Shown here piece by piece: positions 45,701-60,700 of a stretch of 64,000 nucleotides of DNA (the stretch's first letter is position 1; each line of letters starts with the position of its first letter). Under the pieces are notes generated by a model. That model ran no database searches. It was not told where the DNA came from and saw only the letters and a program-made list of their open reading frames with translations. Source of the stretch: Ornithodoros turicata (taxonomy: Eukaryota > Arthropoda > Arachnida > Ixodida > Argasidae); NCBI RefSeq assembly GCF_037126465.1, contig NC_088204.1:60805771-60869770 (forward strand), written 5' to 3'. The translations under genes were made by a program, and so were the position numbers.

Positions 45701-48700
45701 GCATGCTGATTATTGACAAATCTAATGAACGTATTTCTTACGAAGGTCATTCAATTGTCACTATAGCAATGCATGAATCCTTGTCGGAAAACTCAGTAAA
45801 AACATCAGCACAACCGGATCCAGTCACGTAATTTTGGCGCTGTGCTTTTGTGATGTCACTTGACCTCTTGGAGGTTTGTATTCCAGCGCACGCAGTTCTC
45901 GAAATAACGAGCACCGCTTGGATTATGAACGTGGTTACAAGATGCACATCATGGGTACCAATGTGTCCCAAAACAAAGAAGCCTCTTACCTACACAAGCC
46001 GTCTGAACAGCGCACGTTGTGCAACTTTCAGCCTGATGCAGCTGCTCGTACCCTCTATCGCACTGGCAGCGGTACTCTGTACCGTCCGGAATACAGCTGC
46101 TGTGGGCAGGACATTCGGCAGCGTCGCAGGGACTTACTCCTGCGTCGTAAGTTGTGGATCAACAGGAATAGTAACTCGGTTCGGAATTTGTAAACTTTTC
46201 CTTTGTCGCAGTTGTCATATTCGTTTGAAATGCGAAAAGATTGATTGACGCACACATGCGCGCAACAATGACGGAACGCAGTCATCTTGTCGTGCAACAT
46301 TACCCGTACCAGACAGAAGCAAAGGCGCGTTTGTACGCGATGTCGCGCAGCATACCGGGTGTTTCAGGAAGGTCTCCCGGCTGAATAATTCATAGACAGG
46401 TGGCGCCATCGAATAACTTTCTCTTTGGTAAATATCATTGGGACAACGGCTATGAACCGAGAAGTGAGCGGCTCATTTGCGTACGCTCACTAATTAAATA
46501 AACATCCTAACTTTTAAATTTTACTTCGTACGCTTTCGGAACCACTGTTTTACGTGTTGGGACCTTCAGCGAGAAATATTCCAAGAAAAAAACTGCGTCG
46601 ACACTTAGTGATTTTTTCGAGTAATTAATCGGTTTCGGTTTACATATTTCTTGCGCGGAGCAGTGCACCAATGCGCTCTTTGCATTAGCTATCCGGCTGT
46701 CAATTTCGTGTTCACCCGCCTGGTTCACGCACGGGGGCGACGGAAGATTATAGGAACAGCCGCAAGAGACGCTTTGGCATTCCACCGTCAAAACGGTTGG
46801 CGGTGGTTGTGACGAACAGAACTGGATCGCATAACGCAAACCTGGCCAACAGACGGTTTCAGGAAATCCCCGTGCTCGTTGCGCACGCGTTGCATCCTGG
46901 GCCCTTACTGTCATGGGGGAAGGGAGAATGGTCAATCACGTTTCGTTTTCGCTGACCTTGACACGTCGTGGACAACTGCAGAGAGAGGAAAAATCTCAAC
47001 AGTTTGGAGGCATTCTCCTTTCCGGTAACACGTTCCCAGAGTTCAAAGCGACGCCAAGCTGTGATTTTCTGAAGTCGTCTATTATATCCCGAACGATATC
47101 GTTCTCATTTCTGAGATTTGTTAGAAACGTCGTGCGTACGTTTTTTTGTGACAGTTATGTAGTTACGTTAATCGTCACAAGAAGGCGTACGCCCAGCGCT
47201 TTCCACAAATCAGGGGTACAGTAATGGTACATGTATCATTGTGCGCAATATGGTTGGCCGCTCAGAAGGCAAACCTCGCCCCGTTTTCCTCTACGACACT
47301 CTACACTAGCCTACATTCTTAAAAATGAGTTTCACCACATAGCACGCTCCTAGCCAACCATCATTCCGAATGACAACGTTCTCGTCCTTGATTTGTTGAA
47401 AACGTGGGGCGGAGCCATTTTGTGACACTTATGCTATATTCATAATTGTCACAAAAAAGGCGTACGCCTCCCGTTTTCAGCAAATCAGGGAATATAACGA
47501 TATCATTCGAGATTATGGTTGGCTAGGAGCGTGCTATGCGGTGAAGTCCATTTCTAAGAGTGTAGTCTACTGGCCGTTCAGAGCGTTATGTGGTGAGGTT
47601 CCGTTTTAAAGGCGTGGGACGAGAATCTGCCGTTCTTATTGTGAACATTACTTATAGCAGCTCTTTAGGCACTAACTGGGGATGCTCTTGGCCGCATGAG
47701 TACGCAATACGCCAATTAGGGTTCGGAATACCGAGCCGTTTTACGATCCCGGGATTTCGGGATTTCTAAATCTGAATCCCGGGACGGGATCGGGATTTTT
47801 TTGCAACTATCCCCAGGATCTAACCCTCAAGGATTTAATCCAACCTAGGATTACCCCAGGATTTAACCCAAGTTGTAACCCTCGCAAAATGCAAATAGTC
47901 AAAAATACTTCTTCGTCGAATAATTCTGCTATTCATTCGAACCGGTATTCAGTTTCTTATTCGATATGTCACCTGCACTCTTAAAAATGAACTTCACCGC
48001 ATAGCACGCTCCTAACCAACCATCAGCTCGAATGATATCGTTATCTGCAAGGGTTTGTTGAAAACGGGAGGCGTACGCCTTTTTTGTGACAATTATGAAC
48101 AGCATAAGTGTCACAAATATTGGATAGATTGTATGCCAGTATTGGCCTAATTGGTACAGTATGGGAAATACAGTGGCCATATCTGAGGCTAAAGCAGGCA
48201 CGCCGATACTTGGCCCATCTTGGACCACTTTGCAGTCGCAAAGTCGGACCAATAGTGGCATCCCATCTATTCAATACATGCCCACTCTGGGACCCACATG
48301 GACCGACTTTCCAAGAGGGACCTGTTTCTCACAATCTCTTGCGCCAGGAGGTGCCTTTTGGTATTTCCGCCTGTCCTTATTTGTGACCCATAAACCAAAC
48401 GCAATGGTGCCTTGTCAGCCTAGGGTTCCCAACCGTATTTTGGACCCGAGGACTCAACAGGATTTATAACGACATAAAATGGATCTACACTCTTAGAAAT
48501 GAACTTCACCGCATAGCACGCTCCTAGCCAACCATCATCTCGAATGATATCGTTATCTGCCCTGATTTGTTGAAAACGGGATGCGTACGCCATTTTTGTG
48601 ACAATTATGCACATCATAAGTGTCACAAAAAAGGCATACGCCTCCCGTTTTCAACAAATCAGGGAAGATAAGAATATCATTCGAGATGATGGTTGACTCT

Positions 48701-51700
48701 GAGCACGCTATGCGGTGAAGTTCATTTTTAAGAGTGTATGGATGCAAATATTATAATGGATGAAAATGAAATGCACTGAGATGGTTAGTCCCGACGGGGG
48801 TGTAGCCAGCGCATCTAAGAAAAAAAAAGGCGTGAAAAGGTGGTAGCTTCTATAGTTACCACCTAGGCCAACATAGCGTCTGATAAAGGGTGTAAAAGAG
48901 TGGTAAAAGCAATTATCATATATCCAAATTGCTACAAAAAGGCGTACGACACCGTCGCTCACCGAATCAGAAGCGGTAACCCTATCATTCGTAGGCAGCA
49001 AGTAGAACTTTGCAATCTTTTAGGCATAACATATGCGACAACTATTACCTCCTAAAAGGTGTAACTGCTCCACCCTTTTTTTCTAAGAGCGCGGCATAAC
49101 TACGTTCGTGCTACGACGAACGTACAATGCACTTACGTCGAATACAGTGCGCGAGTTCACGACTTTGTGAAGCCGGCTGACACCGCCGGCCAACAATGAC
49201 ACCCATCGAGACAGCTTACGATATTTTGCTGCGCACAGAGAAACAACGAAAAGAAAAAGCCAATCCCAGTGACTATCGCGACAGTTTACGGTCTGTAGCT
49301 GCGCAAGAAAGGTACTGCAAAAACGAAAACAGAAATAAAGAAAGAAGGTCATGCACTCGCGCAGTCTTCCAAGATTGATTGACTTCGAAAACTGCTCGGG
49401 TGCGTGCACTGCAGCTGCTCGGTGATGCATAAAATAATACCCCTGTCACACGGGCATTTTCGATCCTGCTCGACCTAACCTGCTTGAACCCAATGCAGAT
49501 CGGATGGTGCTACACGGCCGCTTCCAAGCAGGATCGAACTTTGATCCTGCTTGACTCAAGACAGTTCCCATAACAGGATTGAGAATTTCAAGACGGCTCG
49601 ACGGCCGCCATTTGCATCCTCGACCCCGGTGAACTGTCATAACTTAAGACGGACATGCGCGCGAAGCTACAAATGATGCTTACATCGGTATACGATAAAT
49701 TACCACTAATATGGCTGTTATATAGGAAACGCGAAATTAATGAGTTCCGTTTATTCATTTGCACAGGTCAACCATTCAATGCGCATTGAAAGTGGCCGTG
49801 TAGCAGCGTCAAAACTCGAGCGTGCTCGGGAAGTTCGATGCAGATCGGATTCGAGAAGGATCGAAATGCCCGTGTGACAGGGGTATAAAGTTTACGTTGT
49901 TTGCTGTAATCTGCCGTATAATATGATGGCTTTGGGAAAGTCTCTTACCACTGAGAGGTGCGATGGTGGCTGCATGGGCGTAACGGACGATGCTGTCCGT
50001 CGGATCGAATGTGATATAGTTCCTGTTGACGTGAAGGCGCTGTGTGCTGCTCTGGGCTTCAGGAGAGTGCGGGCATTGCTCGAAAGAGATAGTCTGATCC
50101 ACCACGTAAGGGATGGGAAGCGAAGAACTGCCTTCCAACTGGAGGCTGTGCGCTAGGTGGGAACGCACCACGCCTGGGAGGAAGCCACGCCATTTCAGGC
50201 TTGTACAAGATACTCACAAAAAAGTATTCAACGAAGCAGGTATATATATATTGGGTGAGTCAAGTCCAAGATGGCTGCAGAAAAAGTATTTAAAGGGGCT
50301 ATGAACTCTTAAAAATGAACTTCACCACATAGCACGCTCCTAGCCACCCATCATCCCGAATGACAACGTTATCGCCCGAGATTTGTTGAAAACGGGAGAC
50401 GGAGCCTATTTTGTGTTCATTATGCACGGCACAGAATAGGCTCCGCCTCCCGTTTTGAACAAATCAGGGGCGATAACCCTATCATTCTTGGCAACGGTTG
50501 GCACACAGCGTGCTATGTGGTGAAGTTCTTTTTTTAAGAGTGTACCAAGCTATCACGCCGACTGTGTCGGCTCCAAACGGCGATTTTAACCTGTTTGCTG
50601 TGACACGTTTTGTATAGATGGAACGGATAGGTCTGTATCTTCACCACATAAAGCACGCTGCTAGCCAACTATGTTTGAATGAATGAATGATGTTTGATGA
50701 ACGAATGATAGTGTTATCGCTGGTGATTGGAAGACAGAGGGGGGCGTACGCCTTTTTGTGGCAATTTGGATATGAAAATTGTCACAAAAAGGCGTGCTCC
50801 CCCTCTGTCTTCTAATCACCAGCGATAACACTATCATTAGTGGCAATGGTTGGCGCGCATCATGCTATGCGGTGAAGCTCTGTTTTTAGAGTGTCATTCG
50901 TGGCAATGGTTGGCGCACAGCGTGCTATGCGGTGAAATGCTGTTTTTAGAGTGCAGAACCAGAACCAGAGAACTTTGGCTGTGACATGTTTTGTATATGA
51001 TAAGTCTGTATCTTCACCACATAAAGCACGCTGCTAGCCAACTATCATCCCCAATGACAATGTTCTCTGGTTCTGCACTAATATATAGCATATGTAGAGC
51101 ACAAAGCGCATTGCAGAGAGGCAAAAGAGAAGATTTCGCTCTACCTCCGGTGTCACGTACAGAGAAGTATCTTCGAAGTAACTTGGGAAATAAGTAGAAG
51201 ATACTGAAAAAGTACTTATAAGCTAAAGTATAAGTACTGACCATTGAAAGTATTTGCAAGATACCAGGTTATTCGCAAAAGTATTTAAGATAGGTAGCTT
51301 AAATTATCTGTTCAAGTTACTGTATACAAGCACGAGGGGTGTTCAAGTCAAACCGGGACTTGTCATTTTGCGCAAAAGTAAAATGAACTTACAGGCGAGA
51401 AATTACTTTTATTTTTCAACGTAATCTCCAGCTGCACTAATGCACTTGTCCCAGCGTTTAACGAGGGCTTGGATGCCAGCAGTGTAGAAATCCGTACCGG
51501 CGGGTCGCAGCCATGATCGGACCGCATTCTTGACCTCGTCGTCGCAGCTGAAGTGGCGGCCCCGAAGGAACGCCTTCAGTGGCCCGAAGAGATGGAAATG
51601 GCTGGGGGGGGGGGGACGTCTGGACTGTAAGGGGGATGTGGCAGCAACTCCCAGCCAAGTTCCTGTAAGGTGCGTGTCGTGAGATGCGCGGTTTGCGGGC

Positions 51701-54700
51701 ATGCATTGTCCTGTAGGAGGACTCCTTTGGTGATGAGGCCCAGCAGCTTTTGCTTCAGCGCCTTATGCACATCCCTGAGAACCTGGCAGTATTATGCACT
51801 ATTGATGGTGGTACCACTGGGCAGAAAATCAGCATGAACAACGCCAGCCTTGTCCCACAAAACCGTGGCCATGAGCTTACCCGCAGACGACGTGCTTCGG
51901 AACTTCTTGGGAGCTGGCGAGCCCGGATGCTTCCACTGTTTTGATGCGCGTTTAGACTCAGGAGTGAAATGGTGCACCCACGTTTCATCGCACGTGATGA
52001 TCCGATCAAGGAACGGCTGTCCTTCAGCGTCGAAACGATACCTTAGCTCTTGGGAGATTTCCAGTCTTCTCTGCCGGAGAACTGAGAGCTGCCTCGGGAC
52101 CCAACGGGCACTAATTTTCCGAAACTGGAGGTGTTCATGAATGATAGTGTTCAACATTCCCACAGAAAGGTCCGTCGTTCGAGCCAGTTCGAGATATGTT
52201 ATCCGTAGGTCCTTGAGGATCAGGCGCTCCACAAGTTGGGTGTTCTCAGGAACTCTGACAATGGGCTTTGAGCCGCCCCAGCCGGGATCATCCTGCACTG
52301 ATGTACGGCCGTCTCGGAACCGTTTGCACCACTCAAACGCTTTGCTGCGGATAAGTGTATCGTGGCCATACTGAGCCTGAAGTCTTCTGTGAATTTCAGA
52401 TGACTTTACGCCTTCATTCACGAGGAACTTCATGACAATTAGCTGTTCGATGTGCCCGCTCACCTCTTTGTCGGCCACCTTGTCCAGAACGTGTCTTCTA
52501 TTTTGCACAAACTTTGGACCACCACGTGGTGAACACGCAGGCCTGTCGCGCGTGAAAATGACGAAAAGGTAGTAGCGCGAGTCATTTGTACACTCAGGAG
52601 ACAGAAAGTCCCGGTTTGACTTGAACACCCCTCGTATGTATGTCGTTATTGTTGCAATGAACAGCGACATGACGCGCAACACACGCAACTAGCCACCCAT
52701 CATCTTGAGTGACATCGTTCTCGGGAATACTGACAGACAGACGGACATAGACTAGAAAAGAAAAACAGCTAAAGCTTGCAACGTTCAGCACCCATTAAAG
52801 GCGTTGTCTGCTCCGTTGCGAGAGGTACATAAGCGCAGCACACACACCAGTACTAAAAAAAAACTAAAGGAAATTACACTTTAAGATTTCCAACACAGTT
52901 ACTGCGCACGGAATACTCCCAAAAATCGGTTGACCGTCATTGCTGATAATTCTCTAATTAGTCGAGACTGGTCCAGGAGGGCAACTAGAATAGTGATGGT
53001 GTGGTCTTTGATTTGAACACGTTGAAACCTAGCACGGAGAGACCAATAATAACCTATTCAGCGTTAGACCAAAGCTAGAAGAGACTCGATAACAAGAGTG
53101 GGGCGCGAACTCGCGGGTGGCCAGGCTTATCTTTCTGCCACAGTTGGAACCGTCACTGGCTTGTGATGGGTCTGTCATGACGTCTTCTAACGCTATCTCA
53201 GATCACTAGCTCACAGCTCTCTTAGGAATTCACTTTCTTCGGACGCTCAACTAACGCGAACGCGACTGAGTCTCATACCAAGAAATGGCCTGTGATAGTC
53301 CTCCGTGAAGTCTGGGACCGTGATCTTGGAGCCCTGTGCAAGAGATGGTAGCGAGCCACGGACTTCCACAGACATGCGCATCATGTTGAAGGCATCAACA
53401 CCCATGTACTGCTCCGTGATGGTCACGTGATGTCCTGTCTGCGGGAACGTCACATCCGCCGTTCGGTTGAAGACGCCACCTGCACATTGATTTGTTTTTA
53501 ATGATGCTGCGATATCGACGAAACAGACATACAAAAAGGGAAGGGAGTGGGTTTTGTAGTTTTGATTTTTATAGCACGAACGCCGACTCTACAACGGTCC
53601 AGTTGGTCATTTTTGCAACACACTCTCCTGGTGTGCTGAAGAATGTTGAAAGGACATGGGTACATGCCATTGCTGGACACTTCACATCTAACATGTAATT
53701 GCCACATAACGTCGTACACCCCCTATCTTTAAATCACAAGTGATAACGATTTCATTATGTGCAGGAGTTGACCATTGCGTGTTTTTAGAGCGTGTGACAA
53801 TATAATAAATGAGTGATTATACGGATGTGTGGTATGAGATTAAGCGACATGGTTATTGAAATGAGGTGAAAAGCTACAAGACCTCATGCGGAAATATCGC
53901 CGGAAAGCACGTGACGCAATAAGGTTTATTACAACTGTCTATTTACCGAAAAAATCTGGAGCTGTCTACTGATTTTGAGATGAGTCGTATTTGATTGTAA
54001 GCTATACGATGCTGCATACAAAATTCCAACTAACACAGTGCCCTGTGCTTTTAGATAAACAAGCAAAAGTTTTCACGATGAAGTGAGCAGGAGCTACCGC
54101 ACCTTGACCGGAGGTCACAAGAGAGTGTGACCGAGATAAAGATGATCCAGGGTGGTTTTGAGATATGAGAGAAAGTAACTAGCAAATTTTAACTGCTGCA
54201 CTTCTTTGGTGCAAGCCTCCAGCTGGGGAGTCATTTTTACACTACTGTCACGTGACGACCTCTGGGACGCTGGGGCTTCCAAAAATTACATACATATTAG
54301 AAGACCCGGTTGTTGTGTCGATGCAAGGACGAGAAGAACGAGGGACAGGTACGAAAGGGGGTAGCTCCGGCTACTGCTCCGAGGACGAAGAAGAAGAAGG
54401 TAGCTCGCGCAGAGCGGACCGGAACATTCGTCCGGACGAGACCGTCCATCACTTCTTCCTTGATTGCCCCTCCTATGTCACCATTCGTCGTCGACTTCTC
54501 GTTCCCCCTCTTCTCTCCATCGGTGCTCCGCTCTCCCTGACATCTCTGCTATCCCTCGGAGCCTCCCATAACGGCGTTAGGGACCACACTATTCTCCATT
54601 GTATCATCTCGTTCATCTCCAGCTCTAACCGGTTCTAACTCGTTTTTACCATCCTGGTGATTGCACCTCCTTAGTCCTGGCCAATCTCTCTTGCGGATAA

Positions 54701-57700
54701 GCGCCATCCCGCTCGAAGAGCAACAACAACAACAACATTCGTGGCATTCCGTTATGCCATAATTCTGTTTCGGGCACTAGTCCAGTTGTGTCTGATGTCA
54801 ATAAAGACGTCAGTTTGACGCAGTCGACAGGATGAACCTGCATCCCCCACCAGTATTTCTGCCTTCCCCTGGAAAACGGGCCGTTCCCTGGGAGGAGTGG
54901 ATACAGCCCTTCGCCACCTACGTGAAGGTCTGCGGTGGAATGGGATATGCGCCTACACGTAAGAAGTCTTATTCTACTGAGCTGTCTTGGAGTGGAGGGA
55001 TAACGGGTATTCCGTAGTTTACCTGTTACGACAGTCTCCTCGACCGTCGACGAGAGGGAAGACGTGTATGCTGCCGCGGTGCAGAGCTTATAGCGCTTCT
55101 ACTTGCCAGCCCTAAATAGAACGGTCGAACGATACCGGTTCCGTGCAAGGGCGCAACATCCAGGTGAATCGATTAATGAATTTGTTACAGCGCTGCGAAC
55201 CCTTAGTACAAACTGCAACTTTGAGGTCATGGCTGAAGACATGATTTGTGACCAGTTGGTGGAAAAGACATTTGGTCAGGCTGTCAGGGATCGCCTTCTA
55301 CTACAGCCCTACCTGACCTTGGACACTGCTCTGGCAATTGCATAGCAAGTGGAGCAAGCGAAAAAAGAATCTGCTCTCCTGGCTGGTCAGCAACACCACG
55401 CTACCGTGTCACCTGCTCGCCATGAGAAGAAAATGCATGCTATAGATGCATGCTATAGATGTGGGCCGATAAAGCACTTGGTGAACAGTCTCAGTTGTCC
55501 TGCTAGGAAAAAAACTTGCCGGTCATGTACGAGGAAAGGACACTTCGAGTCAGTGTGCCGACAGAAGTCCTCAGTACAAGCAAACTCTACTGTCAAGGAG
55601 ATGGACGTAGACGTCTATGCAACATCGACGTCCAACACAAAGTCAATTTCCTGTCAAATACAGGCTGCGGCCGTTCCTTTACGTCTTCTGGTCGACACTG
55701 TCTGATGTCAATAAAGACATAACACTGATGTATCACCTTGAGCAAGAACCGTGAACACAATACACAGCACAGAATTTTAAATCTACTTTACAGGCTCTTC
55801 ACTGGACGTCCCTCGTATCATGTACGTATAAAAAACAAGACGCATGTTCAAGCCACCTCTTCAAGTCCTCGCAACTACGCAGAAGCTTAAAAGAAACGGA
55901 GCTGTAGGTGCTCACCAGGACTACCACATAGCTGCATAAGCAAGTAAGATGTTAATAGTTAGGTAGAGCGGTGAGGAAGAAATAGTCTGAAAGGCCAACC
56001 GGTGAGCATGAAGCCGTTGAAAGCTTCGTGTCCCTTGGGCACCGCAAACATCCACCCTACGACTCCTCCCAGAGTCAGCAGTGCTTGGAGGTCGCTGCCC
56101 AGAGATGTTGGGACGACACGGCTCAATGACGTGTAAGACCTTCCATCGGTGGGCACCACGTAAGAATGCACATCCACTTCCTTGCTCAGGGGAACATCGT
56201 TGAGGATCCCCTTCAGTTTACCGGTAATCCTCTGGGCTGTGCCTGCAACAGCGAGGAATGTGGCTTACATGTAACTCTCGGATGATCAAGTGAAAGTAGA
56301 TCGAAGCAGAATCCTCAAGCCGGGAGCCACCCACATTTCGAACAGCAACTGTTCTTCTAAAGGCCCAAGTGGCAGAAGTCTCTTGTTCGAAATATGGGCT
56401 GCATCCGACCTGAAGCCTCCGCTTCAATATAGGAAATTCCAAAATCCCACGTCGCAAAACAGGTGGAACATCTGATGATCGCGCAAAATCAATTCGTCGG
56501 GATCCGACCATATTACGTACCGGAGCCTGTCCTACAGAGTCCATTAGGAGAACAGTCTTGTCTCCAAGACAACGACGGTTCCCAACGATCAGCTTTCTCG
56601 ATCATTTCACGTTTGTCGCATGCGTTTTATGGGTTCTTAATAAATTGATTATTTCCTTATTTAAAACTAACGAATCCAAAGTGTTTCGCTTGTGCACTCT
56701 TAAAAATGAACTTCACCACATAGCACGCTCCTAGCCAACCATCACCCCGAATGACAACGTTCTCGCCCTAGATTTGTTGAAAACGGGAGGAGGAGCCTAT
56801 TTTGTGCCGTGCATAATGGGGCAAAATATGGTGCTCCTCCCGTTTTCATCAAATCTAGGGCGAGAACGTTGTCATTCGGGGTGATGGTTGGCTAGGAGCG
56901 TGCTATGTGGTGAAGTTCATTTTTAAGAGTGTGGGGTGGAGTCAGGTGCACCTTCTCCTTCAACATGTCACAACTACACTGTTAAAACAGAACTTCACCA
57001 TATAGCACGCTCCTAGCCAACCATCATTCCGAATAATATCATTCTGTGTATTGATTTGTTGAAAATGAGAGGAGGCGCCTATCTGGGACAGATTATCTTG
57101 TCCCAGATAGGCGCCTCCCTCCTGTTTTGAACAAATAATGACGCAGAATGATATCATTCGGTATGATGGTTGGTTAGGAGCGTGCTATGTGGTGAAGTTC
57201 TGTTTTGACAGTGTACACTCTTAAAAATGAACTTCACCGCATAGCACGCTCTTAGCCAACCATAACCTCGAATGACATCGTTCTCTCCCCTGATTTGCTG
57301 GAAACGGGAGGCGTACGCCATTTTTGTGACAATTATGAACTGCATAAGTGTCACAAAAAAGGCGTACACCTCCCGTTTTCAACAAATCACGGGCAAGAAC
57401 GATGTCATTCGAGACGATGGTTGGCTAGGAGCGTGCTATGTGGTGAAGTTCGTTTTTAAGAGTGTACGCTTTTATAACAGAGCTTCACCACCCAACACGC
57501 TCCATGTAGGTCAGCCGTTGCAGAGAGTGATGCCGTTATCACTCGTGATTTGCGGGAAGCGTGGCGCATACGGCTATTTGTGACAATTACCATGACCCCA
57601 TAATTGTCACAAAAAGGCGTACGCCTACATTTTTCAACAAATCAGGAAAGTGAACGATGTCATTCCGGTTGATGTTGGACTAGCCGCGTACTATGCGATG

Positions 57701-60700
57701 AAGTTCTGTTTTCCTGTGTTTTCTTCGGGCGCTGTCAGACATACGTCGATCGGCACAGTTGACTTAGAAGTCGGCCCGGGACGCACATTTCCCTCAGAGC
57801 GTTAGTCGTGACGTTGCCCCCACCTCTGTGAGGCCGACATCGGCAAGCCATTTCAGCACTACCACCACCACCACTATCTGTTTTAATAGTTTCTGCGTCA
57901 ATCGCACGCTCTGCTACACTCTTAAAAATGAGGGAAGGGAGGGGGGGGGGGGGGTAATGTCGAAATTGGCTTGCCGTTGTTAGCCACACGCGTATGAGCA
58001 TCGTCACGACTTAAAAATGAACTCCACCGCGTGGCACGCCCCTCGCCAACCATCATCCCGAATGACATCGTTCTCGTCCCTAATTTGTTAAAAACTGAAG
58101 GCGTACGCATTTTTTGTACCACATATGCATAATTGTAAAGAAAAAGGAGTATGCCTTCCGTTTTCAACAAATCAAGGGCGAGAACGATGTATTCGGGACG
58201 AACGTTGGCTAGCCAGGAACGTGCTATCTGGTGGAGTTCATTTTTAAGACGTGTAGGGCACGCCCCTGAGGGGGATATTTATTAGAAGACAAAAAATAAA
58301 GACGGAAAGGACAGCCAAACGAGTGTACACTCTTAAAAATGAACTTCACCGCATAGCACGCTCTTAGCCAACCATAACCTCGAATGACATCGTTCTCTCC
58401 CCTGATTTGCTGGAAACGGGAGGCGTACGCCATTTTTGTGACAATTATGAACTGCATAAGTGTCACAAAAAAGGCGTACACCTCCCGTTTTCAACAAATC
58501 ACGGGCAAGAACGATGTCATTCGAGACGATGGTTGGCTAGGAGCGTGCTATGTGGTGAAGTTCGTTTTTAAGAGTGTACGCTTTTATAACAGAGCTTCAC
58601 CACCCAACACGCTCCATGTAGGTCAGCCGTTGCAGAGAGTGATGCCGTTATCACTCGTGATTTGCGGGAAGCGTGGCGCATACGGCTATTTGTGACAATT
58701 ACCATGACCCCATAATTGTCACAAAAAGGCGTACGCCTACATTTTTCAACAAATCAGGAAAGTGAACGATGTCATTCCGGTTGATGTTGGACTAGCCGCG
58801 TACTATGCGATGAAGTTCTGTTTTCCTGTGTTTTCTTCGGGCGCTGTCAGACATACGTCGATCGGCACAGTTGACTTAGAAGTCGGCCCGGGACGCACAT
58901 TTCCCTCAGAGCGTTAGTCGTGACGTTGCCCCCACCTCTGTGAGGCCGACATCGGCAAGCCATTTCAGCACTACCACCACCACCACTATCTGTTTTAATA
59001 GTTTCTGCGTCAATCGCACGCTCTGCTACACTCTTAAAAATGAGGGAACGGAGGGGGGGGGGGGGTAATGTCGAAATTGGCTTGCCGTTGTTAGCCACAC
59101 GCGTATGAGCATCGTCACGACTTAAAAATGAACTCCACCGCGTGGCACGCCCCTCGCCAACCATCATCCCGAATGACATCGTTCTCGTCCCTAATTTGTT
59201 AAAAACTGAAGGCGTACGCATTTTTTGTACCACATATGCATAATTGTAAAGAAAAAGGAGTATGCCTTCCGTTTTCAACAAATCAAGGGCGAGAACGATG
59301 TATTCGGGACGAACGTTGGCTAGCCAGGAACGTGCTATCTGGTGGAGTTCATTTTTAAGACGTGTAGGGCACGCCCCTGAGGGGGATATTTATTAGAAGA
59401 CAAAAAATAAAGACGGAAAGGACAGCCAAACGAGTGTACACTCTTAAAAATGAACTTCACCGCATAGCACGCTCTTAGCCAACCATAACCTCGAATGACA
59501 TCGTTCTCTCCCCTGATTTGCTGGAAACGGGAGGCGTACGCCATTTTTGTGACAATTATGAACTGCATAAGTGTCACAAAAAAGGCGTACACCTCCCGTT
59601 TTCAACAAATCACGGGCAAGAACGATGTCATTCGAGACGATGGTTGGCTAGGAGCGTGCTATGTGGTGAAGTTCGTTTTTAAGAGTGTACGCTTTTATAA
59701 CAGAGCTTCACCACCCAACACGCTCCATGTAGGTCAGCCGTTGCAGAGAGTGATGCCGTTATCACTCGTGATTTGCGGGAAGCGTGGCGCATACGGCTAT
59801 TTGTGACAATTACCATGACCCCATAATTGTCACAAAAAGGCGTACGCCTACATTTTTCAACAAATCAGGAAAGTGAACGATGTCATTCCGGTTGATGTTG
59901 GACTAGCCGCGTACTATGCGATGAAGTTCTGTTTTCCTGTGTTTTCTTCGGGCGCTGTCAGACATACGTCGATCGGCACAGTTGACTTAGAAGTCGGCCC
60001 GGGACGCACATTTCCCTCAGAGCGTTAGTCGTGACGTTGCCCCCACCTCTGTGAGGCCGACATCGGCAAGCCATTTCAGCACTACCACCACCACCACTAT
60101 CTGTTTTAATAGTTTCTGCGTCAATCGCACGCTCTGCTACACTCTTAAAAATGAGGGAAGGGAGGGGGGGGGGGGTAATGTCGAAATTGGCTTGCCGTTG
60201 TTAGCCACACGCGTATGAGCATCGTCACGACTTAAAAATGAACTCCACCGCGTGGCACGCCCCTCGCCAACCATCATCCCGAATGACATCGTTCTCGTCC
60301 CTAATTTGTTAAAAACTGAAGGCGTACGCATTTTTTGTACCACATATGCATAATTGTAAAGAAAAAGGAGTATGCCTTCCGTTTTCAACAAATCAAGGGC
60401 GAGAACGATGTATTCGGGACGAACGTTGGCTAGCCAGGAACGTGCTATCTGGTGGAGTTCATTTTTAAGACGTGTAGGGCACGCCCCTGAGGGGGATATT
60501 TATTAGAAGACAAAAAATAAAGACGGAAAGGACAGCCAAACGAGTGTACACTCTTAAAAATGAACTTCACCGCATAGCACGCTCTTAGCCAACCATAACC
60601 TCGAATGACATCGTTCTCTCCCCTGATTTGCTGGAAACGGGAGGCGTACGCCATTTTTGTGACAATTATGAACTGCATAAGTGTCACAAAAAAGGCGTAC

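Noticed and set aside
46507..46935. Further nidogen exon
   Set aside because: Cysteine spacing does not fit an EGF, no phase-1 cassette borders were seen, and a transposon-end-like motif is adjacent.
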